From: Paenibacillus phoenicis
GTDB taxonomy: Bacteria > Bacillota > Bacilli > Paenibacillales > Paenibacillaceae
Assembly: GCF_034718895.1 (NCBI RefSeq)
Contig: NZ_JAYERP010000001.1
Span: 2,356,001 to 2,420,000, forward strand
DNA length: 64,000 nt
Reading direction: 5' to 3'
In this document: positions 1 to 8,900 of the stretch, in pieces
Layout of the letters: each line of letters begins with the position of its first letter
Position numbering within the stretch: the first letter of the stretch is position 1
Position numbers and translations under genes: made by a program
Notes under the pieces: model-generated
Seen by the model: only the letters and a program-made list of their open reading frames with translations
Told to the model about the DNA's origin: nothing
Database searches by the model: none

Positions 1-929
1 AGCGCGATGTTGTACTCGATGGCGAAGAAGGCCGAAATCGTAGGATGGGCCTCGAGATGGCGCATGATTTTTTGAATGTCCCGTTCAATATTGTCATCGT
101 AAAAAGAGTTCGGCAGCGTCGACGTCAAGTCGCTGATCCACAGCTCCCGCTCTACAGCGATACCGCGGCCGGCATGCGCCTGCACAAACCCTTCGATCCG
201 TTCCTCGACGGCCGACGTATCGATGGGCGGCGGAGATAACAGCGAAATGCGGGCGTGTCCGAGGTCAAACAAATGCTCCGTCGCCTCCTGCGCCGCCTTC
301 ACATTGTCGGTAATGATGGATGCCGCCGCCACGCCCTTCAGCTCCCGGTCGATCAGCACCAGCGGGAAGCGTTCGATCACCAGCTTGAGGATTTCCGCGT
401 TGAAATACTCCCCCTGTGCCGGAAATACGATCAATCCGTCGACGCCAAGCTGCAGCAGCTTGCGAATCGTCGCTTCCTCGTTCTCCTGAACCCCAAACGT
501 CCGCTTCAGGACAAGAAAACAATCCTGCTCCCGCGCAGCATCCTCCATCCCGTAGATCAGCCGCGTTCCGTAGCTGCCGGCAAAATCCGTCAGCACAACG
601 CCGATCAGCTTTCCGGCAGCCTCCTTGTCCGTTCTGTTCCCACTATAGATTCCGTCCCATCGGCCATTCGCCTGTTCCTCCGCGCCTGTGCCCTCGGCTT
701 CGGGGTCCGTCACAAACGAGCCGCGTCCCGGCTTCCGAACGATAATCCCCTCGGCAGCCAGCATTTCTAAAGCTCGCTTGCTCGTAATCCGGCTAACCTG
801 ATATTCCTCGGCCAGCTCCTTCTCCGATGGAATCCGGTCTCCCGGTTTATAACTATGATCTAGGATTTTCTGCTTTACATCATCGAAAATCTTCTCGTAC
901 ATCGGTTTTGACGAGGTGGTTTCACTCAT
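1..929 (-). CDS. GntR/LacI-type transcriptional regulator (AraR-like architecture), 3' end cut by window
   Basis: The reading frame starts at ATG 929 behind a purine-rich stretch and runs off the left edge, so the C-terminus is missing. Residues 1-70 form a GntR-type winged helix (SYKPGDRIPSEKELAEEY, then VSRITSKRALEMLAAEGI). From about residue 100 the protein resembles a LacI/periplasmic-binding-protein effector domain (IGVVLTDFAGSYGTRLIYGM; VDGLIVFPAQGEYFN). This GntR head with LacI tail is the layout of AraR-like sugar repressors. It lies downstream of a ROK sugar kinase on the same strand, with a palindrome just upstream that could be its own operator. A sugar-responsive repressor role is inferred; the effector is unknown. 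Confidence 0.85.
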   Translation of the reverse strand, partial: MSETTSSKPMYEKIFDDVKQKILDHSYKPGDRIPSEKELAEEYQVSRITSKRALEMLAAEGIIVRKPGRGSFVTDPEAEGTGAEEQANGRWDGIYSGNRTDKEAAGKLIGVVLTDFAGSYGTRLIYGMEDAAREQDCFLVLKRTFGVQENEEATIRKLLQLGVDGLIVFPAQGEYFNAEILKLVIERFPLVLIDRELKGVAAASIITDNVKAAQEATEHLFDLGHARISLLSPPPIDTSAVEERIEGFVQAHAGRGIAVERELWISDLTSTLPNSFYDDNIERDIQKIMRHLEAHPTISAFFAIEYNIA

Positions 930-961
930 GACGTTCCTCCCACGTTCCCTCACACAAGGAC

Positions 962-985
962 ATGATATATATTATAATATATCAT
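962..985. promoter_or_regulatory. AT-rich inverted repeat upstream of the GntR-type regulator (candidate operator)
   Basis: Two 9-base arms, ATGATATAT and ATATATCAT, flank a 6-base spacer. A further ATGATATAT follows directly (984-992). The palindrome sits about 33 bases upstream of the regulator start, where an autoregulatory operator would be expected. Binding is inferred from position and symmetry only. Confidence 0.4.
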
Positions 986-1038
986 GATATATCGCTAATG
1001 TCGAACCATGCTTGAAAAGGTTCGCAGAACCCCAAGCT

Positions 1039-1920
1039 TCAGTTGGAGCGAGCCAAGGCCTCCAACCCCAGGGCGAGGGCGCCGCAAAGCCCAGCCTGAT
1101 TCCCTAATCCCGGCGGGACAATATAATCATCAATCCCACTTAAAATGGCTGGCGCGTTCACATATCCGGCCAGGTTCCGCTGAACTTCCTTGCGAATCAA
1201 CAGGAACAGCTGCGGTTGCTGCATCACGCCGCCGCCCATGATCACTTTTTGCGGTGAGAGCATGAGGATGGACCCGGTCACCGCCTGCGCTAAATAGTAG
1301 GCTTCGATGGCCCAGGCAGGATGGTCCGGTGCCAGCTCTTGTCCTTTTACCTTCCAACGCGCTTCAAGACTTGGCCCCGCAGCCATGCCCTCTAGACAGT
1401 CCCCATGATACGGGCATAGCCCGGGGAAGTCGTCCTCCGGATGCCGCCGCGGCAGAACATGTCCACCTTCCGGATGAATCAATCCATGGACAAGCTTACC
1501 TTCGGCCAAGACCCCGACACCGATCCCGGTCCCCACCGTATAATACACGCAGCTGTCCAGCCCCTGAGCGGCACCCCACTTTGCCTCGCCCAAGGCGGCG
1601 GCGTTCACGTCTGTATCCCAGCCATAGGGAACATCAAAAGCCGATTTTAATTTGCCAAGCACATCATATCCGTTCCAGCCCGGCTTCGGTGTTGTCGTGA
1701 CATGCCCGTAAGTGGCGCTGCTTGGATTCAAGTCCAGCGGGCCAAACGAGCCGACGCCAATCGCTTCTACATTTTTATCGCGAAAATAAGCAATCACCCT
1801 TTCCAACGTTGGCTCCGGCAGCTCTGTGGGGAAGCTGATCTGGTCCTCGATGACTCCGTGCTCATTTCCGACGCCGCACACGAACTTTGTCCCGCCGGCC
1901 TCAATTGCTCCGATACGCAT
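1039..1920 (-). CDS. ROK-family sugar kinase (fructokinase/glucokinase type)
   Basis: A 293-residue protein beginning MRIGAIEAGGTKFVCGVG, the N-terminal ATP-binding motif of ROK kinases. The start at 1920 is preferred over an upstream in-frame start because AGGAGG lies directly before it. Around residues 155-180 there is the zinc-binding pattern of the family (GGHVLPRRH, then CPYHGDC), followed by LEGMAAGPSLEARW. The length and the sequence are closest to the short fructokinases of Bacillales (ScrK/GmuE type), so phosphorylation of fructose or mannose is likely, but substrate cannot be read from sequence. It is cytoplasmic and lies 109 bases upstream of a sugar-type repressor on the same strand. 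Confidence 0.88.
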   Translation of the reverse strand: MRIGAIEAGGTKFVCGVGNEHGVIEDQISFPTELPEPTLERVIAYFRDKNVEAIGVGSFGPLDLNPSSATYGHVTTTPKPGWNGYDVLGKLKSAFDVPYGWDTDVNAAALGEAKWGAAQGLDSCVYYTVGTGIGVGVLAEGKLVHGLIHPEGGHVLPRRHPEDDFPGLCPYHGDCLEGMAAGPSLEARWKVKGQELAPDHPAWAIEAYYLAQAVTGSILMLSPQKVIMGGGVMQQPQLFLLIRKEVQRNLAGYVNAPAILSGIDDYIVPPGLGNQAGLCGALALGLEALARSN

Positions 1921-1944
1921 CAAATCTCCTCCTTTGTCATGATA

Positions 1945-2164
1945 GGATTTACCTCGACGAAGTGATCCCAAACGCCGTATACGATCTCCGCTATTATACC
2001 GGTGATAATTTCATCGGGGAGCGCATCGACGGATACAACGGCCCATTTGCCATCCTAACCCTGCGCGCAGCCCGCGCTTTGAAAAAGTTAACGACGACTT
2101 AGAAAGCCAAGGCTACCGCCTGAAAATCATCGATGCCTATCGACCGCAGAAGGCAGTGAACCAT
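1945..2164 (+). pseudogene. Remnant of a VanX/DdpX-type D-alanyl-D-alanine dipeptidase, frameshifted and truncated
   Basis: Translation from about 1945 gives YLDEVIPNAVYDLRYYTGDN and then ERIDGYNGPFAILTLRAARA, typical of the N-terminal half of VanX-like dipeptidases. At about 2086, in a run of A residues, the frame is lost by one base. Shifting frame recovers NDDLESQGYRLKIIDAYRPQ followed by KAVNH, which includes the family motif DAYRP. Homology then stops at about 2164, so the catalytic SxHxxGxAxD and the rest of the domain are missing. There is both a frameshift and a 3' truncation, and no convincing start, so this is a decayed gene squeezed between the ROK kinase and yhaM. Confidence 0.75.
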
Positions 2165-2189
2165 AAACTCTCAATGCGTCCTGCCTACC

Positions 2190-3146
2190 CTACCATTTCA
2201 ACCGGTAGATCCCCTTGTTCTCCAAGCCCCGGATCAACGGCGTCCACGCTTCGGATTCCGGCGTCGTAGCCAGCGCGTCCTCTACCATCTGCAGCTTGGC
2301 GTCCAGCGCATCGATATGGTGGAGGGCGACGGCCTCCGGCGTCTGCGGCTGCACCGGGCTGCCCCATTCCCCCAAGTTGTGGTGGGACAACACCAAATGC
2401 TGCAGGGCGAGCACCTTCGGCGAATCCAGCGCGATGCCCAGGCGAATGGCCGCTTCGGTCACCCACTGCGACGCCATCGAAATATGCCCAAGCAGCTTGC
2501 CGGGCGTACTATACTCGGACACGATGCCGAGTTCAGCCACCATTTCTTCCGGCTTGGCAATATCGTGCAAAATGATGCCCGCCTTCAGCAGGTCCGGGTT
2601 CAAGAACGCGCGCTGCGCACATAGAAAATCGCCGATTTCCAGCATCCGTACCATATGGTAGGCCAAGCCGCCGAAATAAGCGTGATGATGCGTTTTGGCC
2701 GCGGGATAATGGGCCAGCTTCTCCTCCACCTTACCGACGCAAAAGCGAACGATCGCCTGAATATCCGGATCGGCAATATCGTTGATGACGGCCTGGATCG
2801 TATGGATCAGCGCTTCCGACGAAATGGGCGCAGAGCGGATAAAATCCGTGAGCCTCACGCCGTCTTCCGGCTTGGCCAACCGCATCTGCAAGATTTTCAC
2901 CTGCAGCTTCTCGCGGTAGGTTTGCACGATTCCCCGCACCTTCACGAGCCTCATCGGGAAAAACGTTTCCTTGTCCGTTGGCGAGGCATCCCAAAATTTG
3001 GCCGGGATTTCCCCGGTGGAATCGCACAATACGATATCTAAATAGTCTTTGGGCGGATTCGCGTTCGTCTGCTTGATCTCCAGCTCCTTCAGCAAATAAA
3101 AGCCAATAAATTCATCCTGGTTTCGTAATTGATTAATTTGCGTCAC
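2190..3146 (-). CDS. yhaM: 3'-5' exoribonuclease YhaM
   Basis: A 318-residue protein, the usual length for YhaM. Residues 15-95 are an OB-fold nucleic-acid-binding domain (DYLDIVLCDSTGEIPAKFWD). Residues 150-290 are an HD metal-dependent phosphohydrolase domain with THHHAYFGGLAYH at 152-164 and LHDIAKPEE at 193-201. YhaM enzymes degrade RNA, and single-stranded DNA in vitro, in the 3'-5' direction using Mn2+. The ATG start at 3146 follows GGAGG (GGAGGAATATGGGTG runs into the start area). It is transcribed alone. The assignment rests on the diagnostic OB plus HD combination. Confidence 0.93.
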   Translation of the reverse strand: MTQINQLRNQDEFIGFYLLKELEIKQTNANPPKDYLDIVLCDSTGEIPAKFWDASPTDKETFFPMRLVKVRGIVQTYREKLQVKILQMRLAKPEDGVRLTDFIRSAPISSEALIHTIQAVINDIADPDIQAIVRFCVGKVEEKLAHYPAAKTHHHAYFGGLAYHMVRMLEIGDFLCAQRAFLNPDLLKAGIILHDIAKPEEMVAELGIVSEYSTPGKLLGHISMASQWVTEAAIRLGIALDSPKVLALQHLVLSHHNLGEWGSPVQPQTPEAVALHHIDALDAKLQMVEDALATTPESEAWTPLIRGLENKGIYRLKW

Positions 3147-3246
3147 CCATATTCCTCCAAACCCATGATAGACCCATTATACTATGGGACAGCCAAAACC
3201 TCAGCGTCTTTTCATCCCCGCCTGCCCGCCTTCTAAGAACAAGAAA

Positions 3247-3285
3247 AGAACGCCTCCCCGTGAATCTCACAGGGCCAGCGTCCTT
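3247..3285 (-). terminator. Rho-independent terminator downstream of the flavoprotein gene
   Basis: On the minus strand a long stem (AAGGACGC ... GCGTTCTT, with an inner CCCTGTGA / TCACGGGG pairing) is followed by a T-rich tract. It lies about 20 bases after the stop codon of the gene at 3304. Confidence 0.75.
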
Positions 3286-3303
3286 TTCATTTCAAATCAA
3301 TGC

Positions 3304-5583
3304 TTATCTTCCGGCGTTCTCAAGCGCGTCCTTGACGGCCTCAATGACTTGTGCGGAAACCGCTTTTACGCCTTCGGTTTCGCCAAACGCTGCCGGACGA
3401 TACCCGTATTTATGCAGGGAACCTTCGGCAGTTGGCGTTTCGATTTCCGCCTTGACGGCTTTCTCGTCGGCGGTTAATTGGTCTTCAGTCTTGATTTTGC
3501 CGTTTTCATCCAAATAGAAGACTTCCATTTTGAACGGAATGTTGTTTTGCACCGTCACCATCACGTAAACGGATTTGTCCTTGTTAATACCGGCGAAAAT
3601 CCCGTTGATATAAGCCGTTTTGTAAGTCTCGCTGATTTCCGCTTTCTTATAAGCATTTTCGACGGCCGTTTTCAATGCGGTGCTGCTGCTGGTTGCCCCA
3701 GTTACAACATCCACTTGAGCCGCTTGCTCTCTCGTTCCGGCAAACAGCAGATCGCGGGTCAGGATCGGGATCGCTCTAACGACTTCAGCGTAAGCCGAAG
3801 CGCCGCGGTCCACCATATTCACACCGACGCGATACAGCTTCAGGCCAACGATAACGCCGTTGCGCAGCGTGACATCGGCGCGGTTCGTCCCTTTGTCGTA
3901 AGCGTCGCCGTAGGTCGTGTACGTGCCGTCTTTATAATTGCCTTGCGTTTTCGACGCGTTGTTCAGCAGGTCAGCGAACGCCGCTCTGGCGGCGAGGGAC
4001 AGGTTTTCTTGACCTACGATCGGCGTCATGTTCGCGCCTTTTTGAGTCAAGCCTTCGGTTAACTGAGCGACAACGGTTTGTTGCTCATCCGTCAGCTTGT
4101 CGGAAGCGATCAGCTTACCGGCATCATCAAACAGGAAGACTTTTACGTTCGAAACGTGGTCTGCTTTAATGTCAGCCAAAACCAGCAATCTGGACAGGTT
4201 GTCGACACCGGCAAACGTTCCTTCAAAATACTTCGCTTTCCCCGGAACCTTCAGCGCCTTCTCGAAAGCGCGTTCTACAGCGAGGTTCCAGCTATGGCTG
4301 CTCTCGGTGGCGCCGGCAATCGCATCAACGTCATCCTTGAAGTTCTCGATGTACGAGCCGTTCGCGAGCAGTTTGGCCGTCATCGGCGCATTTGCTTTGA
4401 CCACTTCGGCATAGGCCGTGTCGCCGCGGTCAATCAGGTTGGAACCCAATCTGTACAGCTTCACATCAACCAGCTTGCCGTTGCGGATGTAGACGTCGGC
4501 TCTCTCAACCCCTTTATCGCGGGCAGAACCGTAGGCGGAGTAGAATCCATCAATATATTTCGAATCGTTGTTTACCTTGGCATTTTGCTCCGCGTCCCAA
4601 TATGCGTTCACAGCGGCTTTGTACTCAGCCTCCTGGCCTTTAGAACCAACGGCGCCGGTACCTTTCGCCAACAGCTCGGCTGCGATCGCTTTCACCAATG
4701 CCGCTTGCTCGCTGGTCATATTTGCTTCTTCGATGGCATTGCCGCTGGCGTCAAGCGGATATACTTTGACAGCTGTACGCTTCGTTGCATCGAAGGTCGC
4801 AAACACCATGTATTTGCCTTCCGGATCGACACCCATATGCTCGCCGGCAAAATAAGTGACACCCTTTGGCTTCTCTTTCAAAGCTCTTTGGAAGGCACGG
4901 TCAACGGACAGCTTCCAGCCCTCGCTGGAACGGGTCGCTCCGGACACAACGTCCACTTTGGCGGCCTGCTCCTGCGTTTTGCCAAGCAGGTCCGCTTTCA
5001 TCGTTTCGTAAGCGTTCCAGAGGCCGCTATAGTTGTTGCGAACGTCTCTGTCGATCAGCTTAGGGCTTGTTCTGAGCAGCTCAATCGCGGCGATTTTTCC
5101 GTCCTTGATCGTGACTTTGGCCCCTTCGGTCCCTTTGGAATAAGCGTTGCCGTAGGCCACATATACACCGTCAACATACGGACTTTCCGCAGGTTTGACC
5201 GCCGAAGTTTTTGCCGGAGTTGTTTTCGTTGTTGTCTTTACAGGAGCTGTTGTCGTTTTTGTAGTTGTTTTGGTCGTAGTTTTTGTGGTTGTTTTTGTAG
5301 TAGTTTTGTTCGTCGTCGACTTGCTTGGCGTAGTTGTCTTGCTAGGTGTTGTCGTCTTGCTTGGAGTTGTCGTCTTGCTTGGTGTCGTTGTCTTGCTTGG
5401 TGTCGTTGTCTTACTTGGTGTTGTGGTTTTGCTAGGTGTTGTTTCTTTGGTTGGTGTTTCCGATTCCGATGCGGCAGACACCACGTCAATGCTGGTCAGC
5501 TTGAAACCGGACGTCCCAACCGTAAGCGACAAGGACGATAACACCAACGTCGCGCTTACTGTAAGGCTAATCAGCTTTTTCAA
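3304..5583 (-). CDS. Secreted protein with three FMN-attachment (FMN_bind-like) domains on a Thr/Lys-rich stalk
   Basis: A 759-residue protein with a signal peptide (MKKLISLTVSATLVLSS, cleavage probably near VVSAAS, residue 38) and no lipobox or LPxTG. TTG 5583 is preferred because GGAGAGG lies 6 bases upstream. Residues 42-130 are low complexity: seven TPSKTT-type repeats and TTTK repeats. Three tandem units of about 200 residues follow, each with an FMN_bind-like domain opening DGxYxAYGxAxxKG and a smaller beta-rich domain. Each FMN_bind-like domain ends in a flavinylation-type motif: DVVSGATRSS, DAIAGATESS and DVVTGATSSS. In known proteins ApbE links FMN to the Thr of such motifs. A three-flavin extracellular electron carrier is inferred. 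No apbE is present in the window. Confidence 0.8.
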   Translation of the reverse strand: MKKLISLTVSATLVLSSLSLTVGTSGFKLTSIDVVSAASESETPTKETTPSKTTTPSKTTTPSKTTTPSKTTTPSKTTTPSKTTTPSKSTTNKTTTKTTTKTTTKTTTKTTTAPVKTTTKTTPAKTSAVKPAESPYVDGVYVAYGNAYSKGTEGAKVTIKDGKIAAIELLRTSPKLIDRDVRNNYSGLWNAYETMKADLLGKTQEQAAKVDVVSGATRSSEGWKLSVDRAFQRALKEKPKGVTYFAGEHMGVDPEGKYMVFATFDATKRTAVKVYPLDASGNAIEEANMTSEQAALVKAIAAELLAKGTGAVGSKGQEAEYKAAVNAYWDAEQNAKVNNDSKYIDGFYSAYGSARDKGVERADVYIRNGKLVDVKLYRLGSNLIDRGDTAYAEVVKANAPMTAKLLANGSYIENFKDDVDAIAGATESSHSWNLAVERAFEKALKVPGKAKYFEGTFAGVDNLSRLLVLADIKADHVSNVKVFLFDDAGKLIASDKLTDEQQTVVAQLTEGLTQKGANMTPIVGQENLSLAARAAFADLLNNASKTQGNYKDGTYTTYGDAYDKGTNRADVTLRNGVIVGLKLYRVGVNMVDRGASAYAEVVRAIPILTRDLLFAGTREQAAQVDVVTGATSSSTALKTAVENAYKKAEISETYKTAYINGIFAGINKDKSVYVMVTVQNNIPFKMEVFYLDENGKIKTEDQLTADEKAVKAEIETPTAEGSLHKYGYRPAAFGETEGVKAVSAQVIEAVKDALENAGR

Positions 5584-5772
5584 ATGCAATCCTCTCCCTT
5601 GTGATTTTCACCGAGTTACGTAAAGCTACATCACCTGCTCGCCGTTCATGGCATGTTCTTGTTGAATTTTCGACTGTGCTCAGATCACGATTCCGATATA
5701 ACGCTCTCCAAGCAATCGCGCCCCTCCCTCTTGCACGATGTCTATCCCTTGAACCGACCCGACTCTGAATTA

Positions 5773-5790
5773 ATGTGAAGAATTTCACAT
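5773..5790. promoter_or_regulatory. Rex/FNR-like palindrome upstream of the flavoprotein gene
   Basis: The 18-base sequence ATGTGAAGAATTTCACAT has 7-base inverted arms around 4 bases. It satisfies the Rex-type pattern TGTGAA-N4-TTCACA and equally the FNR/CRP-type pattern TGTGA-N6-TCACA. A half-site TGTGAA follows at 5795-5800. The palindrome lies about 190 bases upstream of the flavoprotein start. Both candidate regulators respond to redox state or oxygen. I could not identify a convincing -35/-10 pair nearby. Confidence 0.5.
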
Positions 5791-5914
5791 AACCTGTGAA
5801 AAAAATTAGTTGGATCGGTTCCCATTAAATACTAGGTAATTTGACGCAAAAACGCTGTACGCAAAATCACATAGCCTGAAAGATATGTCACTTTGTTATG
5901 GCTTAGCTGAAGAA

Positions 5915-5946
5915 AACAGCCGCCGGGATGGTTCCCGACGGCTGTT
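5915..5946 (-). terminator. Terminator of the giant repeat protein gene
   Basis: An inverted repeat AACAGCCG ... CGGCTGTT with an inner CGGGA / TCCCG stem is followed on the minus strand by TTTTCTT. It lies about 45 bases past the stop codon at 5992. The rest of the 5590-5991 gap holds the palindrome above and no gene. Confidence 0.85.
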
Positions 5947-5991
5947 ATACAAGCGAGTATTCTAGCTGACTCTATTGTGTTTTAGAAGACG

Positions 5992-8900
5992 TTACTGCGT
6001 GTTGCCAATCGCCATCCACGTTACGATTCCGTAGTTGACGCTAGTGTCCTTCAGCTTGGATATCGTGATGACAGCCGAGCCAGGCGATTGCTCCTTCAGC
6101 GAAGTATAATACGCAGGGTGATTGGTCATCGCAACGACAACGTAGTTGGACGAAGCAAACGGCGATTCAAATTTGATCTTAACCGTCGCCTCCTCCTCAT
6201 GAGGCTTCAGCAGGAACGGAACCATGCCAAATTGCATCTCCGCCGGCTGGCCTGCCAGCGTGGTTACCGGAGCAAAGTTGAGCTGCTCCACTCCAACGGA
6301 GCCCGGCTGCAAGTGGCGAGTCCCAACGGCCTCATCCGCTAGTATAGCGCTGTCGACCGCATTTGGCGCCAAATGGGCGTTCTCTACCGACGCTGGCTGC
6401 AAATGTTCCGCCCCAACCGCGCCTACAGCCAAAGCCCCTGCATCCACTGCACCGGGTTGCAGATGCCCCCGGCCGATGGAAGAAGGCTGGATGTCTTCGC
6501 CGCCGATCCCTTCCTCAGGCAGCAAACCGTGTTGCTGAATCTCGGTGGACAGATGCCAAATATTGACGGCTTCGAGAGCGATATGGTGGGCATTCACTGC
6601 TGCATCGCTTAAATGCCGGGACTCCACGCTTTCTGCTGCCAAGTTCGCACTTTGCACGGCGTCCTCGGCCAGGTGATGGCTTTGAACGGCGGCATTTGCC
6701 AATTGCTCGCTGTGCACCACGCCTTCCTGCAGATGGCGAGTGCCTACAACCGCTTCGCCCAGATGGCGTTCCGACACAACGCCTTCCGCCAAATGCTCAC
6801 CTTGGACTGCTCCATGATCCAAGTGGAAGCCTTGGACCGTCCCCTCTGCCAAGTGCACGCCTTGCACGGAACCGGCTTGCAGATGACCACTACCCACCGC
6901 TTGCTCACCCAGGGCTTCGGAGCCAACCGCGCCGGATTGCAGATGCCAGCTGGTGATGGACGACGGCTTCAGATCCTCCCCGCTGATGCCTTCCGCAGGC
7001 AAGAGACCGTGTTGCTGCAGCTCAGCCGATAGATGCGAGACATTTACGGCTTCAGGGGCAAGATGCGAGCTGTCGACCACGGCCTCCCCAAGATGCTGGG
7101 AGGTGATGCTGCCTTCGGCCAAATGCCCGCTTTGCACGGCGCCTTCAGCTAGATTCCGGCTTTGGACAGACCCATTTGCCAGATGGCGGTTCAACACGGA
7201 ACCTGCCTTCAGATGACCGCTGCCCACCGCTTGCTCGCTCAGCGCTTCGGAGCCAACCGCGCCGGGTTGCAGATGACGGCTGGTGATGGACGACGGCTTC
7301 AGATCCTCCCCGCTGATGCCTTCTGCAGGCAACAGACCATGCTGCTGCAGCTCAGCCGATAAATGCCAGGCATTCACAGCTTCGGGGGCAAGATGCGAGC
7401 TGTCGACCACGGCCTCCCCAAGATGCTGGGAAGTGATGCTGCCTTCGGCCAAATGCCCGCTTTGCACGGCGCCTTCAGCTAGATTCCGGCTTTGGACGGA
7501 CCCATCTGCCAGATGGCGGTTCAACACGGAACCTGCCTTCAGATGACCGCTGCCCACCGCTTGCTCGCCCAGCGCTTCGGAGCCAACCGCGCCGGGTTGC
7601 AGATGACGGCTGGTGATGGACGACGGCTTCAGATCCTCCCCGCTGATGCCTTCTGCAGGCAAGAGACCGTGCTGCTGCAGTTCGGCAGACAAGTGTCCGT
7701 GATTCACGGCTTCGGGAGCGATATGGGTGCCTTCCACCACGGCCTCCCCAAGATGCTGGGAGGTGATGCTGCCTTCGGCCAAATGCCCGCCTTGCACAGC
7801 GCCTTCAGCAAGATTCCGGCTTTGGACGGACCCATCTGCCAGATGGCGGTTCAACACGGAACCCGCCTTCAGGTGACCGCTGCCAACCGCCTGCTCGCCT
7901 AGAGCTATGGCATTTACCGCACCGGCTTGCAAATGCCGGCTGGTAATCGACCCGGCCTGCAAATCATCCCCGCTGATCCCATCGGCCGGCAACAGACCCT
8001 GTTGCTGCAGTTCGGCAGACAAGTGTCCGTGATTCACGGCTTCGGGAGCGATATGGGTGCCTTCCACCACGGCCTCCCCAAGGTGCCGGGACTCCACGCT
8101 CCCCTCGGCTAAATGCTCGCTTTGCACCGCGCCTGCGATCAAGTTCCGGCTTTGAATGGACCCATCTGCCAGATGGCGATTCAACACGGAACCGCTCTGT
8201 AAGTGGCCGCTGCCAACCGCCTGCTCACCCAGCGCTGTAGCGTTCACCGCACCAGCTTGCAGATGCCGGCTGGTAATCGACCCGGCCTGCAAGTCATCCC
8301 CACTGATCCCTTCGGCCGGCAACAGACCCTGCTGCTGGAGCTCTGCGGACAAGTGCTCGTAATTTACGGCTTCGGGAGCGATATAGGTGCCTTCCACCAC
8401 CGCCTTTCCAAGGTGCCGTGACTCCACGCTCCCCTCGGCTAAATGCTCGCTTTGCACCGCGCCTTCGGCCAGGTGCTGGCTTTGGACGGACGCCTTCGCC
8501 AGATGGCCGCTTTGCACCGCACCTGCCTGAAGATGGGAGCTGCCAACCGCCTGCTCACCCAGCGCTTTGGAGCCAACTGCGCCTGCCTGCAGGTGCTGGC
8601 TGGCGATAGCTCCCGGCTGCAGAGCCTCCCCGTCGATCCCGGCGACAGGCAGCAGCCCGCTTTGGCGCAAGGCAGGGATCATGTGGGCAGCGCTGATCGA
8701 TTCCGGAGCGATGTGGTAAGATCCGATCACCGAGACTCCGAGGTGGCGGTCAGTCACGCTGCCTTTGGCCAAATGCTCGCTTTGTACCGCCCCTTCAGCC
8801 AAATGCCGGCTTTGGACAGACGCCTCCGCCAGGTGACCGCTTTGCACCGCCCCCTCCTGAAGATGGGAGCTGCCAACCGCCTGCTCACCTAACGCGTCCG

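Noticed and set aside
4078-5541. Long plus-strand open frame (487 codons) opposite the flavoprotein gene
   Set aside because: It is antisense to a protein with a signal peptide and recognisable domain repeats. The plus-strand translation is Cys/Arg/Phe-rich with no family resemblance, and its openness follows from the codon bias of the true gene.
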